Translations under genes and position numbers: made by a program | The notes under the pieces: generated by a model | Database searches by the model: none | Told to the model about the DNA's origin: nothing | What the model saw: only the letters and a program-made list of their open reading frames with translations | Source: Vitellaria paradoxa | Lineage: Eukaryota; Streptophyta; Magnoliopsida; Ericales; Sapotaceae | Direction: 5' to 3' | Length of the DNA stretch: 64,000 bases | Assembly: GCA_019916065.1 (NCBI GenBank) | Contig: CM034233.1 | Location: forward strand, 39,472,862-39,536,861 | Part shown: one piece after another, positions 12,101-23,534 of the stretch | Numbering within the stretch: position 1 is the first letter of the stretch | Layout of the letters: the number at the start of each line of letters is the position of its first letter

Positions 12101-12740
12101 GCTACCCTAGAAGAGGCTATTGAATTGATGAGGATATTAACGAAGAGTGACTATGATATCATTGATTAGTTAAGGAGGGTGCCTGCACAAATTTCTTTAC
12201 TTGAATTAACGATTTCATCGAAGGAACACAAATGCTGTTATAAACATATGGAAGCAGTCCGAGGGATATCAAACCTGAAGCTTTTGGGGAGATGGTAGGA
12301 AATATTATTACAACTAAGGCAATTACTTTTATAGATGATGATATACTAAACGAAGAAATTGATCACACAAGGCCACTTCATATAGTGATCAAAATAGGGG
12401 GGCTCATATTGATAATGGCTTTGCACTAAATGTGTGTCCTTTGACAACTTATAAGAGATTGGGGATGCAAAAGGATCAATTGCACAGCTCAAGGTTAGTG
12501 ATTCAGGCACTTGATGGGAATAAGAGTGACCCTCTAGGGGAAGTAGATTTGACAGGTTAAATTGGGCCAGTATAATTCACATCAAATTCCAGGTGTTAAG
12601 TATACCTATTGCTTATAATCTGCTCATTGGAAGACCCTGGATACATGCTTCAGAAGCTTTTCCTTCAAGTCTCCACTAGAAGATTACGATGATAATTGAT
12701 GACTAGCTCATTATAGTTCATGTGAAAGAAGAATTTGCTA
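12100..12740 (+). pseudogene. Element D aspartic protease (decayed)
   Basis: The upstream part reads EAIELMRILTKSDYDIID and FGEMVGNIITTKAITFIDDD, which is the segment preceding protease in Ogre polyproteins. The protease follows: the active site reads IDNGFALNVCPLTTYKRLGM (about 12405-12460), where most relatives have DNGS, so the conserved Ser/Thr after Asp-x-Gly is Phe here. Then come VIQALDGNKSDPLGEVDLTG and a broken LLIGRPW equivalent near 12630. It would cut the polyprotein. Stops within and the replaced active-site residue show it is dead. Confidence 0.8.
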
Positions 12741-13699
12741 TTCATGAAAGCACTTTATGCACCAAGCATTCGGGGGATAGAACCATCTAGCTTTTAAGTG
12801 TTACATTATGCAACTGCTATTAATGGAGATTTAGTGCCACCAAAGTATTGGAAGAGGGAGCTTGACATGGTGCAAATTTTTCATCAACTAAAGTTTTAAC
12901 CAGGTCCTAGATCAGGAAGGCATTTATAGAGTATGCCCCATCTAATTACTACAAAGGTCAAGTGGACAAAAGAGGCTTGGGATACGTGCATAAGAAAAAA
13001 GGGTCTCAGAAGACAATGGAAGCTCAGAAGGAAGCGAAGCCCCTAAATTTGTATCTTATGGATTTATGAATATGATAACCATGGATGGAAAAAAGATTTG
13101 ATGGCTCTGTCTGAATCTAGCATATGAGTTGCAAGAATTGGCCAGCCCAGAAGTTAGTCAAGGCTTGTAAGTTTCGGTAACTAGAACTCGTTAAAGCCTG
13201 GTAGTCTTTGGTTTTTATATTAAATATCAAGTTCTATATTAATGAAGAATGTTTTCCAAGACTTTGGTATGTTAAGGTATTATGAGGAATTGCAAGAGTT
13301 GTTATCTATGTGATGGCTATTTCTGATCATGTGATGACACAAAATTGAGAATTATCCATTTTATGCTAATTTTTATGAATGCATCACCCTTCAAAATCAT
13401 TTCTGTTTTATCTCTTTTTGTTGCAGGAATCCTGGCCTCAAGAATTTCCCTCATCTTGATAACCATGTTTCGGTAGCTATGGGTATGATTTTGAAGTGAA
13501 ACTAGATTATGATGCCATGCAGATTGAGATTGAAGATGATCTTCCAATTTTTGAAGCTACAATAGAAGAATTTCACAAGAAACTGAAGAAATATGAGAAC
13601 AAACCATCGCCTAACATGTATGACACCAAAACCATTAATTAAGGAGGGAAAAAAAAACCAAAGAATGTGAAGATTGGAGCTGTCTTAGACAAATTTCAA
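12741..13699 (+). other. Element D protease-RT linker, decayed
   Basis: No domain is recognised and no sizeable ORF exists on the plus strand. By position it is the linker between protease and reverse transcriptase of the D polyprotein. A minus-strand ORF at 13317-13547 looks like an accidental open frame. Confidence 0.5.
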
Positions 13700-14560
13700 A
13701 AAAAAGAAAATGATCAAAATGCTAAAAGCTTATGAGCGTGTATTTGAATGGTCTTATATAGATATATTAGGGTTGGACACCTGGATCGTAGAACATCAAT
13801 TGCCCATACTCCCAAATTCAAGGCTAGTCAAGCAAAAGTTTCGTGGATTGAAACCAGAATGGAGTCTTAAATTTAAAAAAGAGGTTGTTAAAAAATTCAA
13901 TGCTCGATTTCTCAAAGTAGTTGCTTACCTAACCTGGCTTGCCAACATCATTCCAATGCCAAGGAAGGATGGCCAAATTGGGATGTGCATAGATTATCAG
14001 GACCTCAATGCTGTTAGCCCCAAGGAAGATTTTTCTATTCCTCGTTTGAATATTCTTATTAATAATGCAGTAGGGCATGGAATGTTCTCGTTTATGGATG
14101 GTTCTTTTAGATATAATCAAATCAAAATGGCTCGAGAAGATCAAGAAAAGACTACTTTCATCACACAATGGGAAGTATACTGCTTTATAGTCATGCCTTT
14201 TGGTTAAAGAAATGCTGGAGCAACTTACCAGAAGGCTATGATTACATTATTTCATGATATGGTGCATAAAGAAATGGAAGTATATGTTGATGACAAGATA
14301 GTGAAGTCAAGAACTGAAGAAGATCATTTGGTCAACCTAAAGAAAGTTTTGATCGATTGGGCAAGTATAAGTTAAGGTTAAACCCAGCAAAATGCACTTT
14401 CAAAGTCATATTTGGCAAATTGTTGGGATTTATAATTAGTTGAAGAGGAATTACCATTGACCTATAAAAAATAAAGGCTATCCTTTATATGCTAACACCA
14501 AAGGGAGAAAAAGAAAATCAGATCTTTCTTAGGCAAAATAAATTTCATCAGCTATTTCAT
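13700..14560 (+). pseudogene. Element D reverse transcriptase (decayed)
   Basis: The first 165 residues are open (13710-14204). They start FEWSYIDILGLDTWIVEHQL (the Tat FAWSY..MPGLD motif), then VANII-like LANIIPMPRKDGQ, MCIDYQDLNAVSPKEDF, FSFMDGSFRYNQIKMA and EDQEKTTFITQWEVYCFIVMPFG. A stop replaces the residue after MPFG. The frame then resumes with RNAGATYQKAM and the catalytic YVDD at 14283-14294, followed by KIVKSRTEEDHL. One base is missing soon after (about 14360). This is the polymerase of the element. Its motifs fit Ogre closely. Confidence 0.9.
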
Positions 14561-15560
14561 AACGCAACTCACTCATACTTGTGAGCCCATTTTTAAATTG
14601 CTCAAGAAAGACAGTACCAAAGAATGTAATGAGGATTGCTAGAATGCTTTTGAGAAAATCAAGCACTATTTGCTCAGCCTACCAATACTCATAGCACCTG
14701 AACTGAATTTACCATTGTTGATGTACTTAACAATCTGTGAGAACTCAATGGGGTGTGTCCTAGGTTAGCAAGAAAGAAATGGTCATAGAGAAAAGACTAT
14801 CTATTAGCTGAGCAAGAAGTTTCCAGAATATAAGGTGAATGATATGATCATGAACAAGGCATGTTGTGCATTGGCATGGGCAGCTCATCGCGTACGTCAT
14901 TATATGCTTTATTGGACAACATATCTCATTTCTAGGATGAATCCATTGAAGTATTTGTTTGAAAAGCCAAGTTTGTCCAATATAATTGCTTGGTGGCATA
15001 CAATTCTTTGAGAATTTGATATGTCATTTGTCACTAATAAGTTTGTTAAAGGGAGAATCATTGTAGATTATCTTGCTAACAATCTGGTAGATGATAAGGA
15101 GCTGTTTGATCTTACATTTCCAAATGAGGACATTTTCATAATACAATTAGAAGTAAACCAGATTCTGAGATGAAAAATATATTTTGATGGGGCATTCAAT
15201 AGGAAAGGTGCTAGAATTGAGATAGTATTAGTTTTAGACAAAGGTAACCAGTTTCCTCTAGTTACAAAGTTATTATTGAAGGATTGTACCAAAAACATGG
15301 CAGAATACGAAGCTTGCATACTGGGGTTGAAAATGGCTTTAGATTTTGAAATCCAGAAACTGACGATATATGAGGATTTAGAGTTGATCATACAACAAAG
15401 TAATGAAGTGTACCAAACCAAGGATGAAAAAATCTTACCTTATCATCATTAAGTGATTGATTTGGCTGAGCAATTTGATGAAGTATCTTTTTTCAATGTT
15501 CTACAATCAGAAAATTCATTTGCTGATACATTTGTCGCATTGGCTACATCAGTGAAATTT
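14560..15560 (+). pseudogene. Element D tandem RNase H domains (decayed)
   Basis: The first domain is degraded but recognisable near 14900-15080 by MNPLKYLFEKPSL and then KGRIIVDYLANN, the tail of the ordinary Ty3 RNase H. The second, archaeal-like domain reads YFDGAFNRKGARIEIVLV at about 15180, then KNMAEYEACILGLKMAL (15295-15345) and LTIYEDLELIIQQ. The acidic residues D, E and D are in place. It ends SFADTFVALATS at about 15560. Having both domains is a hallmark of Tat/Ogre. A 190-bp degraded spacer follows up to the insertion site of E at 15753. Confidence 0.82.
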
Positions 15561-15753
15561 TAGAAATATGAGGATATTCCAGTGATTCAGATCCAAATCG
15601 AAAATAAACCCTTTTATTCTTGCAATACCATTGAAGAGAAAGAGCATCCTTGGTTCACAAACATGAAAAGGTTAATCTAAATTGTATAATACTATCCAGA
15701 TATTAGTAAAAAAAGAGAAGAGGACAATTCTCAGATTATCTAAAGAGTACTTC

Positions 15754-17251
15754 TGATTGGACATCAATTGTTACATATTTATATATTCAAATTACACTTG
15801 CACACATCATAAAAAGATATAAAATCTATGTTTTGTGCAGATTCCATCTCCATATCTCCAAAGTGGAATATGTGTTGATTTCCATCACAAAAACAAGAAA
15901 TTAAGCTACATTGAGGATGTTGAGAAGAAAGCATGCTGCACAGCACATCAAAGGATTGAAGCTATTTCACAAGAAGAAGAAAATTCAGTTGAAATCAATG
16001 CAAAGAGATCAGAATCACTATTCTGGAAATTTCTGCAGCAGAGGATCATATTCGAATATGGTTTTACTGTATTCGAATATAAGCTTCTTCACAGCAACGA
16101 ATTCCATGTGACCCCAACTTCTCCATGTGATGTAACCTGCAATCCAGGGAGGGCAAATCAGTAAAAAAAATAGGAGAAAGAAGGAGCCATCATGAGGACT
16201 ACATTCGGTTAGAGGAGAGAGAAGGAAGAGAGTTCAGAGAGAGAGACACGCAAGAAAGCAGAGGAAGTCGGGGGAGAGAAATTCAGTTTTGTAGAGAGAG
16301 GTTTTGAGAGAAATATTATTGAGAGTTCATAGTTTTACATTTTAATTTCAATTCGGCATTGGAGTTTTTGAGATTTACATTTTGAATTCATTTCAATTTC
16401 TGTAATCAGATTTTCAGTTCTAAATCCATTAAACTTTCATTTTCAGTTGAAATGTCTTCAATTCAGATTTCCATTTCTGTTTTTCTTCTCTTTAATATGC
16501 TCGGCTAAGTCTTCTTGGGCCAAGGCAAGGGTAATGCCCTTCCAATGAATCTCAAGTGGCCGAACTTCATGGATTTACTTTGAGTTCTTATGATTATCAA
16601 GTCAATTTGCAGCTGGGTGTCTTAGAACTCATTGATTCAAGACCCGATTAATCCAAATTTGTATATCCTATTGATGAGTTCATAGGTGTTGCTTAACTTA
16701 GAACTCTCATGACATTGTTGTATGTGGGTTGCTAGAATTAGAACTCCTATTGTCCTTAAAATAGGTTATGCACATTGAGTGTTTAATCCATGGTTTGTTT
16801 CAATTGAAATTAATTTTCTCAAAAATCAGCACAAATTGATTTGGTAATTTATAAACTCTTGGCACTTGAAATTCATTCGGATTGGTATTAAACTTGTCTT
16901 GCTCAACCTTTTTTATCACTTAATCTTTAGTTTAAATTCATTTTGCTTTTGGAAAACTAGTTCAAAACCATCAACCAACCAAATCAGATTTTAATTTTCT
17001 GTTTCACATTTTTTGTGAGTTGTGTTTTGCCAAATTAATCTCCATTAGAGTCATTCACTTCATTACTCCCTAGATCCCTGTGGAAATGACCTGGGACTTA
17101 CCAGTTATTTTGTGCTTCAACCACACCTTGCACTTGGGGGAAAACTTGTCTTGATTTACCTCACTTAACATTTTTTTTAAATTTGAATTGATAATCTGAA
17201 TTTTCATCTGAGCTTTTATTTTGGAGTGAGGTAATTAAGTAAGAACAAGCA
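15754..17251 (+). repeat. Element E 5' LTR
   Basis: 1498 bp, TG...CA, matching 27737-29236. A TATA-like stretch lies near 15775-15790. The LTR carries two ATTCGAATA-type palindromes at 16049-16078, a GA-rich run at 16200-16290 and, near its end, the CCCTGTGGAAATGACCTGG block and TTGCACTTGGGG that mark Athila-type LTR ends. The same end signature identifies J and G. A 109-codon open frame at 15835 exists in both LTRs but is not a recognised protein. Confidence 0.95.
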
Positions 17252-17258
17252 CAATTTT

Positions 17259-17276
17259 TGGCGCCGTTGCCGGGGA
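17259..17276 (+). promoter_or_regulatory. Element E primer binding site
   Basis: TGGCGCCGTTGCCGGGGA begins seven bases after the LTR. This is the primer site typical of Athila elements, complementary to the 3' end of a tRNA (usually given as tRNA-Asp). It would prime minus-strand synthesis. No decay is visible in it. Confidence 0.92.
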
Positions 17277-17605
17277 TCTTTGAGAAGCAATGGTGTTTTG
17301 AGCTTTTGGAGCATTAACTGGCAGTACATCTCACCACCATTTTCAACAACAGAGCTGCTTAACTTGTTGGGTAACTTTGTTCCATCTCTGTTTCTATTTC
17401 TTTTATAGTCTTGGTTGTTAGTTTAGTTTTAGAACTGTTTGCATCTGAATCCTGAATTTCTGATTTGAAACTGTTTCATCTGATATTCGAATACTGCTGC
17501 ATTTCTCTGCTGTAAGCTGTAGTTGCAATTCTCTGTGAATCAGTAGATGAAATTGTGAAGTTAGGAGGTTAGATTGGAGTTTTGTTTCAGTCTGAATTTC
17601 TGTTT

Positions 17606-19273
17606 ATGCTTTTAAGGTCTGGTAAACTTGTTGGAAACAGATCTGAATTGCATTTTCCATCTTCTCTTGCTGAATTGATTGAATCTGCTGCATCACATTC
17701 ACAATCTGAATTTTCTGTTGCACATATGGATCCACCACCACCTGTTCTGCCGGAAGGAAGTGTTCAAGGAGAGAATGACCAAATGGATCAAAACATCCTT
17801 AGACCTCTCCGAGAATATCTTTATCCAGCTAGACAAACCACTCCATCTTGCATTGTTCTTCCAAATGGACATCAGAATTTTTATCTTAAACCTGGAACAA
17901 TTCAGCTTTTACCAACTTTTCATGGCATGGACTCAGAAAATCCTTACATGCATATGAAAGAATTTGAAGATGTTTGTGGAACTTGCATGGATAGGAATGT
18001 TAATGAGGACATGGTTAGGCTTAAATTATTTCCATTTTCATTGAAAGACAAGGCAAAAATGTGGTTGAATTCACTTGAGCCTAGATCAATAGGTACTTGG
18101 AGAGACATGCAAACAAAATTTTTGAAGAAGTATTTTCCTGCAAATAGAACTGTAATTCTTCAACAGCAAATAATGAATTTTGTGTGTAAATCCAATGAAA
18201 CATTTGCTCAAGCATGGGAAAGATTCAAGGAATTGTTGCAAGCATGTCCACATCATGGTTTTGAATCTTGGAGAATTGTTAATTTTTTCCATAATGCATT
18301 AACTCCAAATCTGAAAATGTTGGTTGCCACCATGTGTAATGGTGAATTCTATGACAAAACTGCTGAAGAGGCTTTACATTTCTTTGATGCTTTAGCTGAA
18401 AACACTAAACAATGGGAGGTAGTCTCCCCATCTTTTTCTGAATTTTCTGACAGATCAAATGATAGAGGAAAGTTCCATCTCAATGAGGCAGATGATGTTG
18501 GAGCTAGGTTGGCTGCATTGTCAAGAAAGATTGAATTGATGGAGCAAAAGAAGCAAACATTGAAGGAGAGTGAAGTGAAGTGTGTGCTGTGTGAAACCGC
18601 AGACCACAGGACTGATGATTGCCCAACACTTCCAGCTTTTAAGGAAGTTCTCTATGGTCAAGCAAATCCCACACAAGCTGCAAGACCCTTCAATCAAAAT
18701 CAGGGGATGAACACATATTCACAAGGCCATAGTCCATATTCGAATAACTACAACCCTGGCTACAGAAATCATCCAAACCTTTCTTGGAAAGCAGAAGCAC
18801 AGAACCAACAATACCAACCTCAACAACCTGTGCAACCCCAACCATTTCCTTCTCAGCCTTTTCAACCTCAGCAGAACACAAATTTTTATCAGCCACCTCA
18901 CAAAAGATCTTTGGAAGACACTTTGCAACAATTTATGCAAGGGCAGATTGGAACCAACAATCAGAATTCCAAGTTTCAAGAGCAGACAAACAGGGCCATG
19001 GAAGACATCCGAAGTCAATTGTCAAAGCTAACTCAAGCTTTAACCATCAGAGAATCAGGAAAGCTTCCATCTCAGCCAAGACCAAATCCTACAAGCCAAG
19101 TTCATTTCAGTGAATCATCTTCATCTGCTGCAAATGAAAATCTGGAGCATGTACAAGCTGTTTCAACATTGAGAAGTGGAAAGCAAATTGTCAAGCCAGA
19201 TTACAAACCACCTACTGAAGAAATTGAGGAAGAAAATGAGCAGGAAATAATGAAAAATGAAGAGGAAATGTAG
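17606..19273 (+). CDS. gag: Element E Gag (Athila type), intact
   Basis: A 555-residue ORF from ATG 17606. The open frame extends eight codons upstream, but the first ATG gives MLLRSGK. Residues about 75-265 are the retrotransposon Gag capsid domain, with GTIQLLPTFHG, MHMKEFEDVC, RLKLFPFSLKDKAKMWLNSL and FLKKYFP, then QAWERFKELLQACPHHG. A CCHC zinc knuckle (C-x2-C-x4-H-x4-C) is at residues 326-339. A Gln/Pro/Asn-rich stretch and the TLRSGK motif, standard at the gag-pol joint of Athila, follow. It would form the particle and bind RNA. It ends at an amber codon (19271), and pol continues in the same frame after a second amber at 19310, so gag and pol were probably one ORF. This is the only domain of E still uninterrupted. 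Confidence 0.93.
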   Translation: MLLRSGKLVGNRSELHFPSSLAELIESAASHSQSEFSVAHMDPPPPVLPEGSVQGENDQMDQNILRPLREYLYPARQTTPSCIVLPNGHQNFYLKPGTIQLLPTFHGMDSENPYMHMKEFEDVCGTCMDRNVNEDMVRLKLFPFSLKDKAKMWLNSLEPRSIGTWRDMQTKFLKKYFPANRTVILQQQIMNFVCKSNETFAQAWERFKELLQACPHHGFESWRIVNFFHNALTPNLKMLVATMCNGEFYDKTAEEALHFFDALAENTKQWEVVSPSFSEFSDRSNDRGKFHLNEADDVGARLAALSRKIELMEQKKQTLKESEVKCVLCETADHRTDDCPTLPAFKEVLYGQANPTQAARPFNQNQGMNTYSQGHSPYSNNYNPGYRNHPNLSWKAEAQNQQYQPQQPVQPQPFPSQPFQPQQNTNFYQPPHKRSLEDTLQQFMQGQIGTNNQNSKFQEQTNRAMEDIRSQLSKLTQALTIRESGKLPSQPRPNPTSQVHFSESSSSAANENLEHVQAVSTLRSGKQIVKPDYKPPTEEIEEENEQEIMKNEEEM

Positions 19274-19345
19274 CTAAAACAGAAACTGGACAGCAGAACA
19301 AAAAGTGAATAGAAACAGCAATTTAGCACTTCTGAGAAAGAAATC

Positions 19346-21415
19346 ATGTTTCAGCATGAAGAGCAGGAATTGAAGCAAAATGAAAGACTAATTGGGGACA
19401 GCAAGTTGGACAGCAGAAAACTTGAGGAAAAGCAGAATCTGAGCCAAGAAGGGCAGAAAATTCTGATGCAGCCGAAGGAATATTCGAATACCAGCAAGCA
19501 ACATTCGAATAGCAGTAAGCAGCAAATCAGAATCCAGAGAACAGAGCAGGTAGATTCTGAAAATAAAGAGGAAATTTCTGAGAATAAGAAAAAAATTTCT
19601 GAGGAAAATCAGTTTGAAAAGAGTGAAAAAGATTTTGAAAATAAAGAGATTTTGAATAAAACCAAGTTGGACAAATCTGAATTTGTTCCAAAACTTCCAT
19701 TTCCACAAAGATTGAACAAAGCCAAGAAAGAGAATTTGAATTCTGACATTTATGAATTGTTCAAACAAGTCAGAATCAATATTCCCTTACTTGATGCAAT
19801 TAAACAAAATCCATCCTATGGAAAATTTTTGAAAGATTTGTGTACTGTTAAGAGGAAAATGAATGTGAAAGAAAGAGCATTTTTGACTGAACAAGTGAGC
19901 TCCATTTTGCAATTTAAAACTCCTCCCAAATATAAAGATCCAGGTTGCCCCACCATAGCTTGCTTAATTGGGAATCAAAGGGTAGATCAAGCTTTGCTAG
20001 ATTTAGGTGCAAGTGTCAACCTCTTACCATTCACTGTTTACAAACAGCTGGGGTTGGGAGAACTTAGACCTACTAGGGTGACACTACAACTTGCTGATAG
20101 GTCAGTTAAAGTCCCTAGGGGTGTGGTTGAGGATGTCTTGATTCAAGTGGATCATTTTTACTTTCCGGTGGACTTTATAGTGCTAGACACTCAGCCCATT
20201 CAAGGAAACCAACCAGCTGTACCTGTTATCCTAGGAAGACCATTTTTGGCCACCTCAAATGCCTTGATCAATTGTAGAACCGGAGTTATCAAGTTCTCCT
20301 TTGGAAACATGACAATTGAGAAAAACATCTTCAAGGTGACCAAACAGCCAAGTGATTATGAGGAGGTAGAGGAAGTTGATTGGATTCAAACAACCACTCA
20401 AGATCACTTTGATAGAGAGTATTTTGATGACCCTTTGGAGAAAGCCTTAGTGAATAATGAGCAAGTAGATTTCCTAGCTGATTGTGACTTGGAGAATTGT
20501 GGGGGAGGAGAATTGGAGGAAATGAAAAATTCAATGCTATTGGTGAATCAGTGGAGACCATCTGTTGAGTCTTTAGAGCTACCCATAGTCAAGCCTCTGT
20601 CATTTTTGGACCAGCCACCAAAACCTGAGAGAAAACCCTTGCCAAGTGACTTGAAGTATGTATTTTTGGGTGAGGGAGAGTCCTATCCAGCTGTCATTTC
20701 ATCTCAGCTGAGTTTGGACCAAGAAAATAGACTTGTGGAAGTCTTGAGGAAGCATAGAGGAGCTTTGGGCTGGACTATAGCAGATCTGCAGGGAATAAGT
20801 CCATTGATTTGCACTCATAGAATATTTTTGGAGGATGAGGCCAAGCCTATTAGGCAAATGCAAAGGAGACTCAACCCCAACATGAAAGAGGTTGTTAGAG
20901 GGGAGGTAATCAAGCTTTTGGATGCTGGAATTATCTACCCCATCTCAGATTCTAAGTGGGTGAGTCCAACTCAGGTAGTGCCTAAGAAATCTGGAGTGAC
21001 TGTGATTAAGAATGAAAAAGAGGAATTAGTTCCAATGCGCATCCAAACAGGATGGCGCATGTGCATAGATTATAGAAAGTTAAATGCAGTCACAAGGAAA
21101 GATCACTTCCCTCTTCCATTCCTAGATCAGGTATTGGAAAGAGTGGCAGGGCATGCATTTTACTGTTTCTTGGATGGTTACTCTGGGTATAATCAGATTG
21201 AGATTGCATTGGAGGATCAGGAAAAGACCACATTCACTTGCCCATTTGGCACATTTGCATATAGGCGTATGCCTTTTGGTCTTTGCAATGCTCCTGCAAC
21301 ATTTCAGAGATGTATGATGAGTCTGTTTGGTGATTTTGTAGAAGATTCCTTGAAGTTTTTATGGATGACTTTTCAGTATATGGCAGTGACTTTGATACAT
21401 GTTTGGGAAATTTAG
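19346..21415 (+). pseudogene. pol: Element E Pol, part 1: protease and most of reverse transcriptase
   Basis: A 689-residue open frame in the same frame as gag. Residues 1-110 are a Gln/Lys/Glu-rich linker. The aspartic protease has LLDLGASVNLLP with active Asp 219 (the Athila form D-L-G-A), and ILGRPFLATSNA at about 295-305. The reverse transcriptase runs from about 500: KWVSPTQVVPKKSG, WRMCIDYRKLNAV (570-582), FLDGYSGYNQI and RRMPFGLCNAPATFQ. A one-base deletion just before 21358 throws the frame off immediately before the catalytic FMDD, which is present in another frame at 21358-21369. The last 20 residues are therefore out of frame. Without that motif in frame no active polymerase can be made from this copy. 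Confidence 0.93.
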
Positions 21416-21417
21416 AG

Positions 21418-23133
21418 AAGGTTTTGATTAGATGTGAGGAGAAAAACTTGGTTTTGAACTGGGAAAAATGCCACTTTATGGTAACTCATGGAATTGTCCT
21501 TGGCCACATAGTGTCTTCTAGGGGATAGAAGTAGACAAAGCCAAAGTGGAAATCATTCAAAAACTTCCTACCCCTAGATGTGTTAAGGATATCAGATCAT
21601 TTCTTAGGCCATGCTGGGTTTTATAGAAGGTTCATTGCATCATTCAGTGCCATTGCTAGACCTTTGTGCAACCTTCTATCCCAGGATGTTCCCTTTGATT
21701 GGACACCAGAGTGTCAGGCCTCATTTGATAGACTTAAGAGTTTGCTCACCTCAGCTCCCATTATGCAGCCACCAGACTGGACTTTACCATTTGAAATCAT
21801 GTGTGATGCTAGTGATTGTGCCATTGGTGCAGTGCTAGGACAGAGGAGGGATAGGAGGCCACATGTATTGTACTATGCTAGCAAAACCCTTAGTGAAGCA
21901 CAAAGGAATTACACTACTACTGAGAAGGAGTTGCTAGCAGTAGTATATGCCTTGGACAAGTTCAGATCATACTTGGTAGGTTCCCATGTCATAGTATACA
22001 CTGACCATGCTGCTTTGAAGTATCTCTTGACCAAACCTGATGCTAAGCCTAGACTTATTAGATGGATTCTTCTGCTTCAAGAATTTGATTTAGAAATCAA
22101 GGACAAAAAGGGAGTTGAAAATGTAGTTGCTGATCACCTTTCTAGACTCCCACATCAGGATTTAGCATCTTTTGATTCTCCCATCAATGAGACATTCCCT
22201 GATGAGCAGTTGTTCCACATAGACTCTTCTGAGGTACCTTGGTTTACAGATATAGCCAACTACCTAGCTTCAGGTATTGTGCCTTCTCACTGGACCATGC
22301 TGGATAGAAGGAAGTTCTTTAGGAATGTGAGACACTTTTTCTGGGATGACCCTTATTTGTTTAAATATTGCCCAGATCAGGTGATTAGGAGGTGCATACC
22401 TGAGAGTGAGTCCACCAGTGTCATTGAGTTCTGTCACACATTAGCTTGTGGAGGACATTTTTCTGCTAGGAAGACTGTGGCTAAAATTTTGCAATGTGGA
22501 TTGTATTGGCCAACCATGTTCAAAGATGTGTATGCATTTTGTGTTGCTTGTGATAGATGCCAGAGACTTGGTAGCCTCACTAGGAGGAACATGATGCCCC
22601 TTCATCCCATTTATGTGCTTGATATCTTTGACTGTTGGGGTATGGACTTCATGGGCCCATTTGTGAGTTCCTTTGGTTATGAGTACATTCTAGTGGCCGT
22701 AGATTATGTCTCAAAGTGGGTAGAGGCTATTCCAACAAAGACCAATGACCATAGAGTGGTTATCAAATTTTTGAAAGAAAATGTGTTTTCCAGATTTGGG
22801 ATGCCTAGAGCAGTGATAAGTGATAGGGGAACACATTTTTGCAATAGACATGTTGGTCTTTTGATGAAGAAGTATGGGGTGTTACACAAGGTTGGAACAT
22901 CTTACCACCCCCAAACAAGTGGACAAGCTGAATTAGCTAATAGGGAAATCAAAAGAATCATTGAGAAAACAGTGAACCCCACAAGGAAAGATTGGTCTTT
23001 GAAATTGGTGGATGCACTGTGGGCTTATAGGACTGCATTCAAGACCATCTTAGGAATGTCCCCTTATAGGTTGGTGTATGGAAAAGCTTGTCATCTTACC
23101 TGTGGAGTTGGAACACAAGGCCTTTTGGGCTAG
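21418..23133 (+). pseudogene. pol: Element E Pol, part 2: RT end, RNase H, integrase
   Basis: After the FMDD shift, the RT thumb lies in another frame (21418-21580). One-base changes near 21523 and 21613 bring it into a 517-residue open frame (21580-23133, no true start codon). The RNase H has Asp 76 (MCDASD), Glu 117 (TEKELLA), Asp 142 (YTDHAAL) and Asp 185 (VADHLSR), all four acidic residues present. The integrase has zinc ligands His 286, His 293, Cys 324 and Cys 327. Its core has Asp 356 (WGMDFMGP), Asp 415 (ISDRGTHF) and Glu 451 ([11 protein letters not shown]). So both enzymes look catalytically intact but cannot be translated as part of one polyprotein. A further shift near 23098 ends the frame. 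Confidence 0.93.
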
Positions 23134-23534
23134 TGAGACATTTTAATGAGAGCATCACTGAATCTGGTTTTCAAAGAAAATTGCAACTTAGTGAGCTGGA
23201 AGAGATTAGAAACGATGCATATGAGAATGCCAAGATTTCTAAGGATCGAGTAAAGAAGTGGCACGATGCACACATCAGTAGAAGAGAGTTTTTTGTGGGA
23301 CAAAAAGTGTTGTTATATGATTCTAGATTGCATCTGTTTCCAGGAAAGCTTAAATCAAGATGGACTGGTCCTTTTGTAGTCAAGAATGTGACTGAGTTTG
23401 GGGCTATTGACATTGAAAACCCAAGTTCAAAGAATGTTTTCCGGGTGAATGGACAAAGACTCAAGGAGTATCATGAGAATTTTGTTGCTGAAGTAGAGAG
23501 TTGGGATCTCGAAGATCCCCCAAACTCTGTTTGA
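23088..23534 (+). pseudogene. pol: Element E Pol, part 3: integrase C-terminus
   Basis: Frame change after the [12 protein letters not shown] motif. This 148-residue open frame carries the end of integrase: RKLQLSELEEIRNDAYENA, the KWHDAHISRREF segment, GQKVLLYDSRLHLFPGKLKSRW and a final GPFVVK...GAIDIENP strand, the GPY/F-like module. It is out of frame with part 2 because of two single-base changes near 23098-23120. The stop at 23532 is where Athila pol normally ends. There is no chromodomain, as expected for Athila. Confidence 0.88.

Noticed and set aside
15835..16164. 109-codon ORF in the 5' LTR of E, also present in shifted form in the 3' LTR (27818-28102)
   Set aside because: Present in both LTRs only because LTRs are copies. 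The two versions end in different places after a small insertion, and no domain is recognisable.
19388..19768. 126-codon minus-strand ORF rich in Phe and Leu
   Set aside because: Complement of the Lys/Glu-rich pol linker of E.
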